Shown: positions 54,816-63,187, numbered from the stretch's first letter. The stretch: 64,000 nt of DNA from Rhizobium sp. R635 (GCF_002211285.1 NZ_LOKX01000006.1:1-64000); one strand, 5' to 3'. Translations and numbers: made by a program. The notes: a model not told the origin generated them from the sequence alone.

Positions 54816-55979
54816 TCACCGCCCGCCGATCACGCCGATATAATCCGAGACCCAGCGATGATAGGGCACGCATTCTCCCTGCGTCGTGCATTTGGCGACC
54901 GGGGTCTTCCAGAACTTGATCTTGTCGAAGTGATCGAAGCCGTTTGTGGTGCAGCCGGCGTCGCCCATCAGCTCATTGCCCTTGCAGGCAGCGGGAACGG
55001 AGGGCACGGCGCCGAACCAGGCGGCGGCATCACCCTGGACCTTGGCCTTCAGCGAATGTTCCATCCACATATAGGCGCAGTTCGGATGTTCGCTGTCGGC
55101 GTGCAGCATTGTCGTGTCGGCCCAGCCGGTGACGCCTTCATCCGGGAAGGTGGAGGCGATCTTCTGCTTGTCGGCCTGGAGCAGGTTCACCTGGAAGGGC
55201 CAGGAGCCGGAGGCGACGACACCTTCGTTCTTGAAGTCGTCGATCTGGATCATCGCATCGTGCCAGTAGCGGGAGACGAGCTTGCGCTGGCCGCGCAGCA
55301 GGTCGAGGGCCGCCTTATACTGGTCTTCGGTCAGTTCGTAGGGGTCCTTGATGCCGAGATCCGGCTTGTGGGCCATCAGATACATGGCAGCGTCGGCGAT
55401 GTAGATCGCGCCGTCATAGGCCTGGACGCGGCCCTTGTTCGACTTGCCGTCGGGCAGGGTCTGCTCTTCGAAGACGACGTTCCAACTGGTCGGCGCCTTG
55501 TCCTTGAAGGCATCGGTATTATACATCAGTACATTCGGCCCCCAGAGATAGGGCACGCCGTAATGCACGCCGCCGACCGTGTACCATGGGCCGTTCTGCA
55601 GGCGCTCGTCGACATTCTTGAAGCTCGGGATCAGATCGGTGTTGATCGGCTGGACACGCTTGCCGGCAATGAGGCGGAGCGACGCGTCGCCCGAGGCGGT
55701 GACGAGATCGAAGCCGCCCTCGTTCATCAGCGAGACCATTTCATCGGAGGTGGCGGCGGTCTTGACGGAAACCTTGCAGCCGGTCTCCTTTTCGAAATCG
55801 GTGACCCAGTCATAGTTCTTGTCGGTTTCGCCGCGTTCGATGTAACCGGCCCAGGCGACGATGCTGACCGCGCCTTCGCCCTTGCCGAGGGCCTTCAGCG
55901 GTTCGGCGGCGACCACCTGCGTCGCAAAGCTCAGGCTGGCAAGCGCTGCCGTGCAGGATTTCAAGAGATTCGTCATCAT
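54816..55979 (-). CDS. ydcS: Polyamine-type ABC transporter substrate-binding protein (YdcS/PotF-like)
   Basis: This 387-residue periplasmic protein has a signal peptide ending near TQVVAA-EPLKAL (about 25) and the PotD/PotF fold. Segments such as VSIVAWAGYIERG, DLVTASGDASLRLIAGKRVQPIN and SYMWMEHSL-like regions fit YdcS rather than PotF. It would bind putrescine or a related polyamine. Two adjacent ATGs (55979 and 55976) follow GGGAGA; the first is used. It is the first gene of the polyamine set, downstream of a LysR gene. Confidence 0.88.
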   Translation of the reverse strand: MMTNLLKSCTAALASLSFATQVVAAEPLKALGKGEGAVSIVAWAGYIERGETDKNYDWVTDFEKETGCKVSVKTAATSDEMVSLMNEGGFDLVTASGDASLRLIAGKRVQPINTDLIPSFKNVDERLQNGPWYTVGGVHYGVPYLWGPNVLMYNTDAFKDKAPTSWNVVFEEQTLPDGKSNKGRVQAYDGAIYIADAAMYLMAHKPDLGIKDPYELTEDQYKAALDLLRGQRKLVSRYWHDAMIQIDDFKNEGVVASGSWPFQVNLLQADKQKIASTFPDEGVTGWADTTMLHADSEHPNCAYMWMEHSLKAKVQGDAAAWFGAVPSVPAACKGNELMGDAGCTTNGFDHFDKIKFWKTPVAKCTTQGECVPYHRWVSDYIGVIGGR

Positions 55980-56076
55980 CCGTCTCCCGGTTTGGTGCCA
56001 CTTCTGTGGCTGTTCGTTCCCAGTTAAGAAGGTGACGCCAAAATGCCGCTTTCGCAAATTCATTTAACAGAAGGGC

Positions 56077-56097
56077 GATATCGGAAATTCCGATATC
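56077..56097. promoter_or_regulatory. Perfect 10-1-10 palindrome upstream of the polyamine operon
   Basis: GATATCGGAA (56077-56086) and TTCCGATATC (56088-56097) flank a single A. The site covers the last base pairs of the LysR gene stop and lies about 100 bp before the ydcS-like start. It is AT-balanced, unlike the GC-rich repeats nearby, and could be an operator or a weak transcript end for the LysR gene. No U-run is present. Confidence 0.5.
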
Positions 56098-57004
56098 AAC
56101 GGACGCGGCCCGACCGCATGCTTTCGGCAATACCGACGAAATCGCGTGCTGCCTGCGGCAGGCTGGAACCCTTGCGCCAGACCATGCCGACCTGCACGAC
56201 CGGCAGCGAGCCGGAGACGTCCCGGCTCTCGATGCGGTCGCCTTCCAGCGACCAGGGGCGATAGACGAGATCGGGAAGCAGCGCGACGCCGGCGCCTGTC
56301 GCAACCAGGCTGCGCACTGCTTCGACAGAGCGGGTGCGGAAGGCGACATGCGGGCGGGCGCCGAGCGCGGAAAGCAGCTTGCCGGTGTTCTCCTCGATTT
56401 CGTCGACCGTCAGCATGATCAGCGGTTCGCGGGCGATATCGGCGACCGAGATGATATCGGCCGACACCAGCGGATGGCCCATCGGCAGCCATAGCCGGTA
56501 GGGCGAGGTTTCGAGGATTTCCGCCTGCAGCGCCATGCGGTCGCGCAGGTTCGATATGACCATGACGGCGACATCGAGTTCGCCGCCGACCAGCAGGTGT
56601 TCGAGATAGCCGCCATTGTCCTCGATGGCGCTGACCTCGATGCCCGGGCAGGCGCGCCGGTATCGCGCCAGGAGATCGGAGAGCACGTAGCCGGCGACGA
56701 GCGAGGTGACGCCGATGTTCAGCGTGCCGGAAAGAGCGCTTTGCTGGCCGGAGAAGCTGGTGCGCGCATCGGAGACGGAAGCCAGGATCTTCGTCGCGTG
56801 ACGCAGGAATTGGTGGCCGTTATGGGTGATCGTCAGCCCGCGCGGATGGCGCTCGAAGAGCGCCACTCCAAGGTCCGTTTCGAGTTCCTTCAGCGCTTCC
56901 GTCACCGAGGATTGCGAGATCGAAAGGTTCTGTGCGGCCCGCGTCACCGAACCCTGCTCGGCGACGGCGACGAAATACTGGATCTGGCGAAGCGTGAAGG
57001 CCAT
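56096..57004 (-). CDS. LysR family transcriptional regulator
   Basis: This 302-residue LysR regulator has the N-terminal winged helix (about 1-60, GSVTRAAQNLSISQSSVTEALKELE) and the two-lobe effector domain from about 90. Unlike many LysR genes, it lies in the same direction as, and upstream of, the operon it probably controls, 116 bp from the ydcS-like start. Control of polyamine uptake is inferred from position only. The effector is unknown. Confidence 0.87.
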   Translation of the reverse strand: MAFTLRQIQYFVAVAEQGSVTRAAQNLSISQSSVTEALKELETDLGVALFERHPRGLTITHNGHQFLRHATKILASVSDARTSFSGQQSALSGTLNIGVTSLVAGYVLSDLLARYRRACPGIEVSAIEDNGGYLEHLLVGGELDVAVMVISNLRDRMALQAEILETSPYRLWLPMGHPLVSADIISVADIAREPLIMLTVDEIEENTGKLLSALGARPHVAFRTRSVEAVRSLVATGAGVALLPDLVYRPWSLEGDRIESRDVSGSLPVVQVGMVWRKGSSLPQAARDFVGIAESMRSGRVR

Positions 57005-57182
57005 GGGCGTTTAGAGCATGGCGGAATGTGCCGTGGCAAGCAGCCGAAAAATTCAGACCTTTTTTGGGATTTTCCTGAAATGGGGCGCGCTTGGCGTGTC
57101 CACTTAAACTTTCCGAAACGTCATTTCTCTAGCATCTCGGCACTTGTCCTGCGTTGGAGTTTCAGATGGCGGAGCAGTTGGC

Positions 57183-57929
57183 GTGAAGGCCTTACTGCGG
57201 ATATTCCGGCCTTCCCGGAAATTGACGATCATCATCGGCGGAGTCGCTCTTCTGGCGGGCGTTTCCGGCGGCGCGGCAGTCTATGTCGGCAAGGACAGGC
57301 TGATCGGCTCCTCCGACCGGGTCTATGGGCTCGAATGCAGCGACGTCAACCTAGTGACGATCAAGAAGCAGGATCATGTCTGGGTCCGGAAATATATCAA
57401 AACCGAACCGACGGACGGGATGACGCGGGTCAGGACCGCGCTTCGCGTCGCCCAGGCCGTCTATGCAGCGCAGAAGCCGGACCTGGTGCAGGTGGTGGTG
57501 CTCGACGAGAACGGCCCGACGCTGCGCGCGGACATTCGCGGCCGGGCGATCGGCGCCGACGTCATCTATATCCCGCATCCCGACAAGACCGTTCCGGGCC
57601 TCGACGACAAGACCTATACCGCCCGTTACTATGACGGCGAGGCCAGCGAAAACGGGCTGTTCTTCGGCGAGCGCATCGAACTGCCGACCGATGAGATCGC
57701 GATGATCAGCGGCGCTTTCAAAGATCCCGAGGATTGCGTCGATCCGGTCGCGGTCGGCTCGACGAAGAACGAGGAAAAAGGCAAGGAGAAGAAGGCCGAA
57801 GGCGGCGGGCATGGCGCAGCGCCGGCCGCCGAGAGCGAAGCCGCGCCCGCTGAGGAGGGCAACGGCGCCGAGGTGGTGGCCGAGGCGCCGGCCGAAGAGC
57901 CGCCGGCGGAAGCTGCCAAGACCCACTGA
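57183..57929 (+). CDS. Uncharacterised membrane-anchored or exported protein
   Basis: This protein of about 248 residues has a basic N-terminus, one hydrophobic segment (about 16-36) and a globular part (about 40-195) with two cysteines (CSD near 49, EDC near 183) that could pair in the periplasm. A low-complexity Glu/Ala/Pro/Lys tail runs from about 198 to the end. I recognise no domain. The GTG at 57183 has GGAG 8 bases upstream. A 6-codon frame (ATG 57166, with its own TTGGAG site) overlaps this start as GTGA, which may couple translation. A TTG at 57144 is another possible start. It is convergent with lysS. Confidence 0.65.
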   Translation: MKALLRIFRPSRKLTIIIGGVALLAGVSGGAAVYVGKDRLIGSSDRVYGLECSDVNLVTIKKQDHVWVRKYIKTEPTDGMTRVRTALRVAQAVYAAQKPDLVQVVVLDENGPTLRADIRGRAIGADVIYIPHPDKTVPGLDDKTYTARYYDGEASENGLFFGERIELPTDEIAMISGAFKDPEDCVDPVAVGSTKNEEKGKEKKAEGGGHGAAPAAESEAAPAEEGNGAEVVAEAPAEEPPAEAAKTH

Positions 57930-57941
57930 ACCAACGGCATG

Positions 57942-57980
57942 AAAAAAGCGGAGCGCCGGCCGGCACTCCGCTTTGTTTTT
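57942..57980. terminator. Bidirectional rho-independent terminator between the unknown gene and lysS
   Basis: AAAGCGGAG (57945-57953) and CTCCGCTTT (57966-57974) form a perfect 9-bp stem flanked by A-run and T-run on both sides, so it can end transcription of both convergent genes. Confidence 0.88.
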
Positions 57981-57996
57981 GCTGCAATTCTTCCTG

Positions 57997-59490
57997 TCAG
58001 TCGGCCTTGTTGCGGCGAGCCGGGAAGAGAATGACGTCGCGGATCGACGGCGCGTTGGTCAGAAGCATGATCAGGCGGTCGACGCCGATGCCGAGGCCGC
58101 CTGCGGGCGGCATGCCCTGGTCGATCGCATCGAGGAATTCCTCGTCCAGCTGCTTTTCCTTTTCGCCGCGGGCATGGGCCTGCTCGAGCTGCTCGACCAT
58201 GCGGCGGCGCTGCTCTTCGGGATCGTTGAGTTCCGAAAAGGCGTTGCCGAGTTCCCAGGCGTTGCAATAGGTCTCGAAGCGCTCGACGAGGCGCGGTTCG
58301 CCCGGCACTTCCTTGGCGAAGGGCGAGATGTCCTTCGGGAAATGCGTGACGTGAGACGGCTGGATCAGGGTGGCTTCAACCTTTTCCTCGAAGATGAAGG
58401 CGAGGCATTCACCCCAGGTCCAATCCTTCTCGACTTCGAAACCGGCACCCTTGGCGGCAGCACGGGCTTCTTCGTCGGTCTTCATCGCCAGGAAGTCGAT
58501 ACCGGTGGCTTCCTTGACCGCGTCAGGCATCGGAACGCGCTTGAACGGACCCTTGAAGGAGAGCCGCTTGTCGCCGAAGTCGAATTCCGTCGTGCCGTGA
58601 ATGGAGAGCGCCAGGTCCTCGAACAGCCGCTCGACGAGGTCCATCATGTCCTCGTAGTCGGCATAGGCCCAATAGCACTCCATCATCGTGAATTCCGGAT
58701 TGTGCCGGGTGGAGACGCCTTCGTTGCGGAAGTTCCGGTTGATTTCGAAGACCTTGTCGGTGAGGCCGGAGACCAGCGTGCGCTTCAGGAACAGTTCCGG
58801 CGCGATGCGCAGGTACATGTCGAGCTTCAGCGTGTTGTGATGCGTCTTGAACGGCTCGGCGGTGGCGCCGCCATAGATCGATTGCAGCATCGGTGTCTCG
58901 ACTTCCATGAAGCCGTCATTTTCCATGAAGCGGCGGATGCCGGAGACGATCTTCGAGCGCTGCTGGAAACGAAGCTTCGAATCCTCATTGGTCATGATGT
59001 CGAGATGGCGCTTGCGATAGCGCAGCTCAATGTCGGAGAGGCCGTGCCACTTCTCGGGCATCGGCAGCAGCGACTTGGTCAGCATTTCAATCTTCTGCGC
59101 GTTGATCGTCAGCTCGCCGCGCTTGGTGCGGCGCACGATGCCGGTGACGCCGATGATGTCGCCGATGTCGATCATCGGCAGCAGGGCGCGGGCCTCTTCC
59201 GGCGTCGTGTCCTTGTGGCTGAAGATCTGGATCTTGCCGGAAGCGTCGCGGATATCCATGAACATGCCGGAGTTGCGCGAGGAATAGACGCGGCCGGCGA
59301 CGGTCACGACATCCTGCGTCTCGACGTCGGGTTCCAGAGATTCATACTTGGCGCCAAGCTCGGCATTGGTCAGCGTCCGGTGGAAATGCGCCGGATAGAC
59401 CTCGCCGATCTGTTCGCGCAGCAGCTTCAGCTTCTGGGCGCGCACTTCGGTCGCGTCGGAGGAAAGGGTGTTTTCGGTCTTGTCGTTCAT
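57997..59490 (-). CDS. lysS: Lysyl-tRNA synthetase, class II
   Basis: This 497-residue enzyme charges tRNA-Lys. It has an N-terminal anticodon-binding OB-fold (about 60-160) and a class II catalytic core with motif 2 FRNEGVSTRHNPEFT (about 275-289) and motif 3 GLGIGVDRLIML (about 470-481). The length is that of bacterial class II LysRS; many alphaproteobacteria instead have the class I form, so the presence of a class II enzyme here is worth noting. The gene lies 179 bp downstream of gltX on the same strand with a palindromic element between. Confidence 0.93.
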   Translation of the reverse strand: MNDKTENTLSSDATEVRAQKLKLLREQIGEVYPAHFHRTLTNAELGAKYESLEPDVETQDVVTVAGRVYSSRNSGMFMDIRDASGKIQIFSHKDTTPEEARALLPMIDIGDIIGVTGIVRRTKRGELTINAQKIEMLTKSLLPMPEKWHGLSDIELRYRKRHLDIMTNEDSKLRFQQRSKIVSGIRRFMENDGFMEVETPMLQSIYGGATAEPFKTHHNTLKLDMYLRIAPELFLKRTLVSGLTDKVFEINRNFRNEGVSTRHNPEFTMMECYWAYADYEDMMDLVERLFEDLALSIHGTTEFDFGDKRLSFKGPFKRVPMPDAVKEATGIDFLAMKTDEEARAAAKGAGFEVEKDWTWGECLAFIFEEKVEATLIQPSHVTHFPKDISPFAKEVPGEPRLVERFETYCNAWELGNAFSELNDPEEQRRRMVEQLEQAHARGEKEKQLDEEFLDAIDQGMPPAGGLGIGVDRLIMLLTNAPSIRDVILFPARRNKAD

Positions 59491-59569
59491 GTCTTTTGCC
59501 TCATCGATGCGGCATGAATTCTAAAATCAGCGTTCGTGGCCCGAAGCGCGGCGTCTGGCTCTGCGCTAA

Positions 59570-59660
59570 CCCTCCCCCTTGTGGGGAGGGTCGGAGCGAA
59601 GCGGAGGGGAGGGGTTCCGGAAAAGTCCCCTCCCCAACCCCTCCCCACAAGGGGGAGGGG
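59570..59660. repeat. GC-rich nested palindromic element, copy 2
   Basis: Perfect 21-bp inverted arms at 59570-59590 and 59639-59659 carry the same CCCTCCCC...TTGTGGGGAGGG sequence as copy 1 at 54661. A second perfect stem, GGGGAGGGG (59606-59614) and CCCCTCCCC (59627-59635), is nested inside. It lies between gltX and lysS and probably affects read-through between them. Confidence 0.85.
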
Positions 59661-59669
59661 CTTCCGCTG

Positions 59670-61136
59670 TCATTTCGAGCCGACGAGGGCGGCGACCGCC
59701 TGGGCGGCGAGCTTCAGGCGCTGGCGCACGACGGAGCGTCCGAGGATCGCCATGGAATCGAAGAGCGGCAGCGAGCGCGACGAGCCGGAGACGGCGACGA
59801 AGAGCGGCGAGACCACGACCTTCAGCTTCTTGCCCATGCGATCGGAAATCGCGCGCAGCTCCGCTTCGATGGTCTCGACATTCCATTCCAGGATCTTTTC
59901 GAGATCCGGCTGGACGGTGTTGAGGATCTCCAGAATCTCTTCCGGCGGCGACTTGATCTTGGCGAAGTCGGAAGGCTGCAGGCCGAGATCTGATTTCAGC
60001 AGGAAGCCTGCGAGATCGGGCAGTTCGCCGAGCTTGGAAATGCGCGTCTGCGACAGGCGCAGGCCCGCCATCAGGCGGTCGTTTTCCATCGCCCAGGTCA
60101 GCACGCGGGCCTGGAATTCTTCTTCGGAAAGCTTCTCGCGGATCCAGCGGCCGTTCAGCCAGTCGAGCTTCTGGATGTCGAAGATCGCGCCTGCTTTGGA
60201 GAGGTTTTCCGGATCGAACTTTTCGGAGAGCTCGTCCATATCAAGAAGCTCTTCGCCTTCGGCGATCTGCATGAAGAACAGGCCGAGGAAGTTCATCAGC
60301 GCTTCGGGGATGTAACCGAGCGCGGAGTAATAGGAGATCGAGGTCGGGTTCTTGCGCTTCGACAGCTTCGACTTGTCGGCATTGCGCATCAGCGACAGAT
60401 GCATGAAGACCGGCTGGTCCCAGCCGAAATAGCGATAGAGCAGGATGTGCTTCGGCACCGAAGCCAGCCATTCCTCGCCGCGCGCCACATGGGTGATCTT
60501 CATCAGATGGTCGTCGATGACGTTGGCCATGTGATAGGTCGGCATGCCATCGGCCTTGATGAGGACCTGCATGTCTACCGAATCCCACGGGATGCTGACA
60601 TCGCCGTAGACGCCGTCGGTGAAGTCGCAGGAGCCTTCGGCCGGGATCTTCATGCGGATGACCGAGGCTTCGCCGGCGGCCGTGCGCGAGGTGACTTCTT
60701 CAGCGGTCAGGCCAAGGCAGAGGCCGTCATATTTCGGCGGCTTGCCGGCGGCGCGCTGCGCCTCGCGCATCTGCTCCAGGCGCTGGGGCGTGCAGAAACA
60801 GCGGAAGGCATGGCCGTTGTCCAGCAATTCCTGTGCGTAGGGCTGGTACATCGGCTTGCGGTCGGACTGGCGATAGGGGCCGTAGGGGCCGCCGATATCG
60901 GGGCCTTCCTTCCATTCCAGCCCGCACCATTTCAGCGCGTCCAGCACCTTCGTTTCGAATTCCGGGGTCGAGCGCGTCGCATCGGTATCCTCGATGCGCA
61001 GGATGAACTCGCCACCGTGCTTCTTGGCGAAGAGGTAGTTGAAGAGAGCGATGTAAGCGGTGCCGACATGCGGCTCGCCGGTCGGCGAGGGAGCGATGCG
61101 GACGCGGACGCCGGTAGCTGTCCCGGAAACTGTCAT
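59670..61136 (-). CDS. gltX: Glutamyl-tRNA synthetase
   Basis: This 488-residue class I synthetase has the ATP motif in the form APSPTGEPHVGTAY (HVGT at 23-26 instead of HIGH) and the second motif KLSKR (about 256-260, DKSKLSKRKN). A helical anticodon-binding domain follows from about 330. Full-length GluRS size and an intact anticodon domain argue against the short GluQ form. Rhizobia often have two GluRS genes, one discriminating and one misacylating tRNA-Gln; which this is cannot be told from sequence alone. Confidence 0.92.
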   Translation of the reverse strand: MTVSGTATGVRVRIAPSPTGEPHVGTAYIALFNYLFAKKHGGEFILRIEDTDATRSTPEFETKVLDALKWCGLEWKEGPDIGGPYGPYRQSDRKPMYQPYAQELLDNGHAFRCFCTPQRLEQMREAQRAAGKPPKYDGLCLGLTAEEVTSRTAAGEASVIRMKIPAEGSCDFTDGVYGDVSIPWDSVDMQVLIKADGMPTYHMANVIDDHLMKITHVARGEEWLASVPKHILLYRYFGWDQPVFMHLSLMRNADKSKLSKRKNPTSISYYSALGYIPEALMNFLGLFFMQIAEGEELLDMDELSEKFDPENLSKAGAIFDIQKLDWLNGRWIREKLSEEEFQARVLTWAMENDRLMAGLRLSQTRISKLGELPDLAGFLLKSDLGLQPSDFAKIKSPPEEILEILNTVQPDLEKILEWNVETIEAELRAISDRMGKKLKVVVSPLFVAVSGSSRSLPLFDSMAILGRSVVRQRLKLAAQAVAALVGSK

Positions 61137-61338
61137 TGTATGTGCCCGTCAATGAATGCCGGACGGTATTCGCGGGAAAGCGAGGTTCGGCCGGAAGGAT
61201 GCAGATATCTTCATCGGCAAACCGGCCGAAAAAGGGCATTCGCCCGCACCATTCGCCGATCGTCCGTTCGGCTGGCCTTAGGCCATATTCAACCGGGCGC
61301 GTCAAGAAAAACCGCGTCCGCAGAGGCTTGCCGGCGCT

Positions 61339-61370
61339 GGGAGGGCGCGCCGGTTGCAGCGCGCCCTCCC
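61339..61370 (-). terminator. Strong hairpin after the TerC-family gene
   Basis: A perfect 12-bp stem GGGAGGGCGCGC (61339-61350) and GCGCGCCCTCCC (61359-61370) lies 9 bases after the terC-type stop. There is no U-run, so it may stabilise the mRNA end or act with Rho. Confidence 0.6.
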
Positions 61371-61379
61371 ATATCAGCC

Positions 61380-62129
61380 TCAATGCGCGCCTTCGCGTTT
61401 CCGCTTGCGGGCGTTGCGCGCGAACATGTTCAGCACCTCGACCAGCGCCGAGAAGGCCATGGCGGCGTAGACGTAACCCTTCGGCACATGGAAGCCCATG
61501 CCTTCGGCGATCAGCGTTGTGCCGATCATCAGCAGGAAGGCCAGCGCCAGCATCACGATCGTCGGGTTCCTCTCGATGAAGTTGGCGAGCGGGTTGGCAG
61601 CGACCAGCATGACGGTGACGGCGGCGATGACGGCGATCACCATGATCGGCAGATGCGGTGTCATGCCGACGGCGGTGATGATGCTGTCGACGGAGAAGAC
61701 CAGGTCGAGCAGCAGGATCTGGCCGATGGCCGACGCAAAGCCCGTCGTGACGGATTTCGCGATGAAATCCTCCTGATGATCCACCGGATCGACCGTGTGG
61801 TGAATTTCCTTGGTGGCTTTCCAGACCAGGAACAGGCCGCCGGCGATCAGGATCAGATCCTTCCAGGAGAAGCCGTGTCCGAAGGCCTCAAACAGCGGCT
61901 CGGTCAGCTGCACGATCCAGGCGACGGTGCCGAGCAGCGCTAGGCGCATGACGAGGGCCAGACCGATGCCGATCTTACGGGCTTTCTCCCGGTGCTCGGG
62001 GGGCAGTTTGTTGGTGAGAATGGAAATGAAGATCAGGTTGTCGATCCCGAGAACGACTTCCATCACCACCAGCGTGATGAGCGCCACCCAGGCGGCCGGA
62101 TCCTGAATGAGCGTCATAATTTCCTGCAT
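61380..62129 (-). CDS. TerC family membrane protein
   Basis: This 249-residue protein has seven or so hydrophobic segments and the TerC signature acids: [19 protein letters not shown] (about 20-36, Glu and Asp in the first helix) and [17 protein letters not shown] (about 140-156). TerC/Alx proteins are linked to metal homeostasis, especially manganese efflux. The ATG at 62129 is used because AAAGGGGA lies about 9 bases upstream; a GTG at 62153 would place the start upstream of it. That binding site lies in one arm of a long inverted repeat, suggesting control at the mRNA level. Confidence 0.87.
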   Translation of the reverse strand: MQEIMTLIQDPAAWVALITLVVMEVVLGIDNLIFISILTNKLPPEHREKARKIGIGLALVMRLALLGTVAWIVQLTEPLFEAFGHGFSWKDLILIAGGLFLVWKATKEIHHTVDPVDHQEDFIAKSVTTGFASAIGQILLLDLVFSVDSIITAVGMTPHLPIMVIAVIAAVTVMLVAANPLANFIERNPTIVMLALAFLLMIGTTLIAEGMGFHVPKGYVYAAMAFSALVEVLNMFARNARKRKREGAH

Positions 62130-62132
62130 CAG

Positions 62133-62219
62133 CGTATATCCCCTTTGCGTCACGTGAGCGATGACGCCCGCAATGTAGTGTCCGCGGTCTGCTGCGCAAG
62201 CACCGCAAGGGGATATACG
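62133..62219 (-). promoter_or_regulatory. Leader stem that can hide the terC ribosome binding site
   Basis: On the top strand, CGTATATCCCCTTTGCG (62133-62149) is an inverted copy of CGCAAGGGGATATACG (62204-62219), with one extra base in the first arm. In the leftward mRNA these would form a 16-bp stem with a single bulge, enclosing about 54 bases and covering the AAAGGGGA binding site of the TerC-family gene. This could be a riboswitch-like or temperature/pH-responsive leader, or else a DNA operator pair. The conserved loops of the yybP-ykoY manganese riboswitch are not recognisable. Confidence 0.6.
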
Positions 62220-62242
62220 AAATCGATGTGACTTTTATTCCC

Positions 62243-62294
62243 TAGAACAGGATGATTTAAGGCAGGGTCGGCCTTAAATTTGAATCCTGTTCTA
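62243..62294. repeat. AGAACAGGAT-type intergenic palindrome
   Basis: TAGAACAGGAT (62243-62253) and ATCCTGTTCTA (62284-62294) are perfect outer arms. ATTTAAGGC (62255-62263) and GCCTTAAAT (62271-62279) are perfect inner arms. The result is a long hairpin with small bulges. It lies head to tail with the GAGCATGATG repeat at 62308 and forms a mosaic of two palindromic units. Confidence 0.8.
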
Positions 62295-62307
62295 AATTAA
62301 AAGGTTA

Positions 62308-62355
62308 GAGCATGATGTCGCCCGAAAACCGCTCACACTTTTCGGCATCATGTTC
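62308..62355. repeat. Rhizobial palindromic repeat copy B, entering the AraC gene
   Basis: GAGCATGATG (62308-62317) and CATCATGTTC (62346-62355), with CCGAAAACC and TTTTCGG inside, match copy A at 21178 closely. Its right end runs into the 3' end of the leftward AraC-type gene: the stop codon (62350-62348) and last two codons are part of the repeat. Confidence 0.8.
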
Positions 62356-63187
62356 TGATAGGTAGCCAGATTTCAGTGACGCCCATGCCGGTATAGGGAT
62401 CGAAGCGGTCGTCGTAACGTTCGAACATGTCGGGCATGTCGCCGTGCTCCAGGCCCGATGTCGGCCACCACGCGCCGAAAATCCGGTTCATGGTCGACGA
62501 AATGCCGGAGACATGGCCGCGATGGGTGAAGACGGCGTAGCGCTGGCCCGGAAGCCTGAGCGTCGTAAAATCCGGCGGCAGGTCGCCGGCATCGGAGATC
62601 TCGACGCCGGCCATGTAGCGGAACTTCTCCGCTTCGCCGTCGATATGCGTGCAGACGCCGTAGGCGACATTGCCCTTCTGGCCGGAGATATGGCCGAAAT
62701 GGGCATTGAACTTCTGCCAGAGGGAGGGAATGGCGGCATTGCCGCCATAGGCGTAAATCTCCTGCAGGCCGGCAAGAAGCATCGGCTGAAGGGTTTCGAA
62801 GCGGGGCGGTTCGAGGTCGTTGAGGTGGGCGGGTTCCATTCTGATCGGCTCCAACAAGACAAGATTGCGGGCGTGCCCCTGTTTGCGTACCGCATCCGGC
62901 GTCATGCCGAACTGGTCGCGGAAGGCACGGGTGAAAGCCTCGTGCGAGCCGTAGCCCGCGCAAAGCGCAACCTCGAGAATGGTGGATGAACCGCCGACAA
63001 GCGTGGGCACGGCGCGGCTGAGACGCCGCCCCCTGATATAGCCGCTGATCGAGTGGCCGGTGACGAGCCCGAAGACGCGCGACAGATGGTAGCGCGACAA
63101 TCCGGCGGCTTCCGATATCTCTTCCAGCGATATATCGCTTTCGAAATGGCTCTCTATGAACCATATCGCCCGTGCGATGGCGCTCAT
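62348..63187 (-). CDS. AraC family regulator with GyrI-like effector-binding domain
   Basis: This 279-residue regulator has an N-terminal pair of AraC helix-turn-helix motifs (about 4-105, LEEISEAAGLSRYHLSRVF and EVALCAGYGSHEAFTRAF). A GyrI/SbmC-like small-molecule-binding domain follows (about 120-279). The arrangement resembles Rob/SoxS-type multidrug regulators with a C-terminal ligand domain. The ATG at 63187 has GGGGAG 5 bases upstream; a GTG at 63193 is too close to that site. The final residues and stop are supplied by a palindromic repeat. It follows a TetR gene on the same strand after 105 bp. Confidence 0.85.
   Translation of the reverse strand: MSAIARAIWFIESHFESDISLEEISEAAGLSRYHLSRVFGLVTGHSISGYIRGRRLSRAVPTLVGGSSTILEVALCAGYGSHEAFTRAFRDQFGMTPDAVRKQGHARNLVLLEPIRMEPAHLNDLEPPRFETLQPMLLAGLQEIYAYGGNAAIPSLWQKFNAHFGHISGQKGNVAYGVCTHIDGEAEKFRYMAGVEISDAGDLPPDFTTLRLPGQRYAVFTHRGHVSGISSTMNRIFGAWWPTSGLEHGDMPDMFERYDDRFDPYTGMGVTEIWLPIRT

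Noticed and set aside
62133..62219. yybP-ykoY manganese riboswitch before the TerC-family gene
   Set aside because: The conserved internal loops of that class are not seen; only the hairpin is kept, as an unclassified leader.
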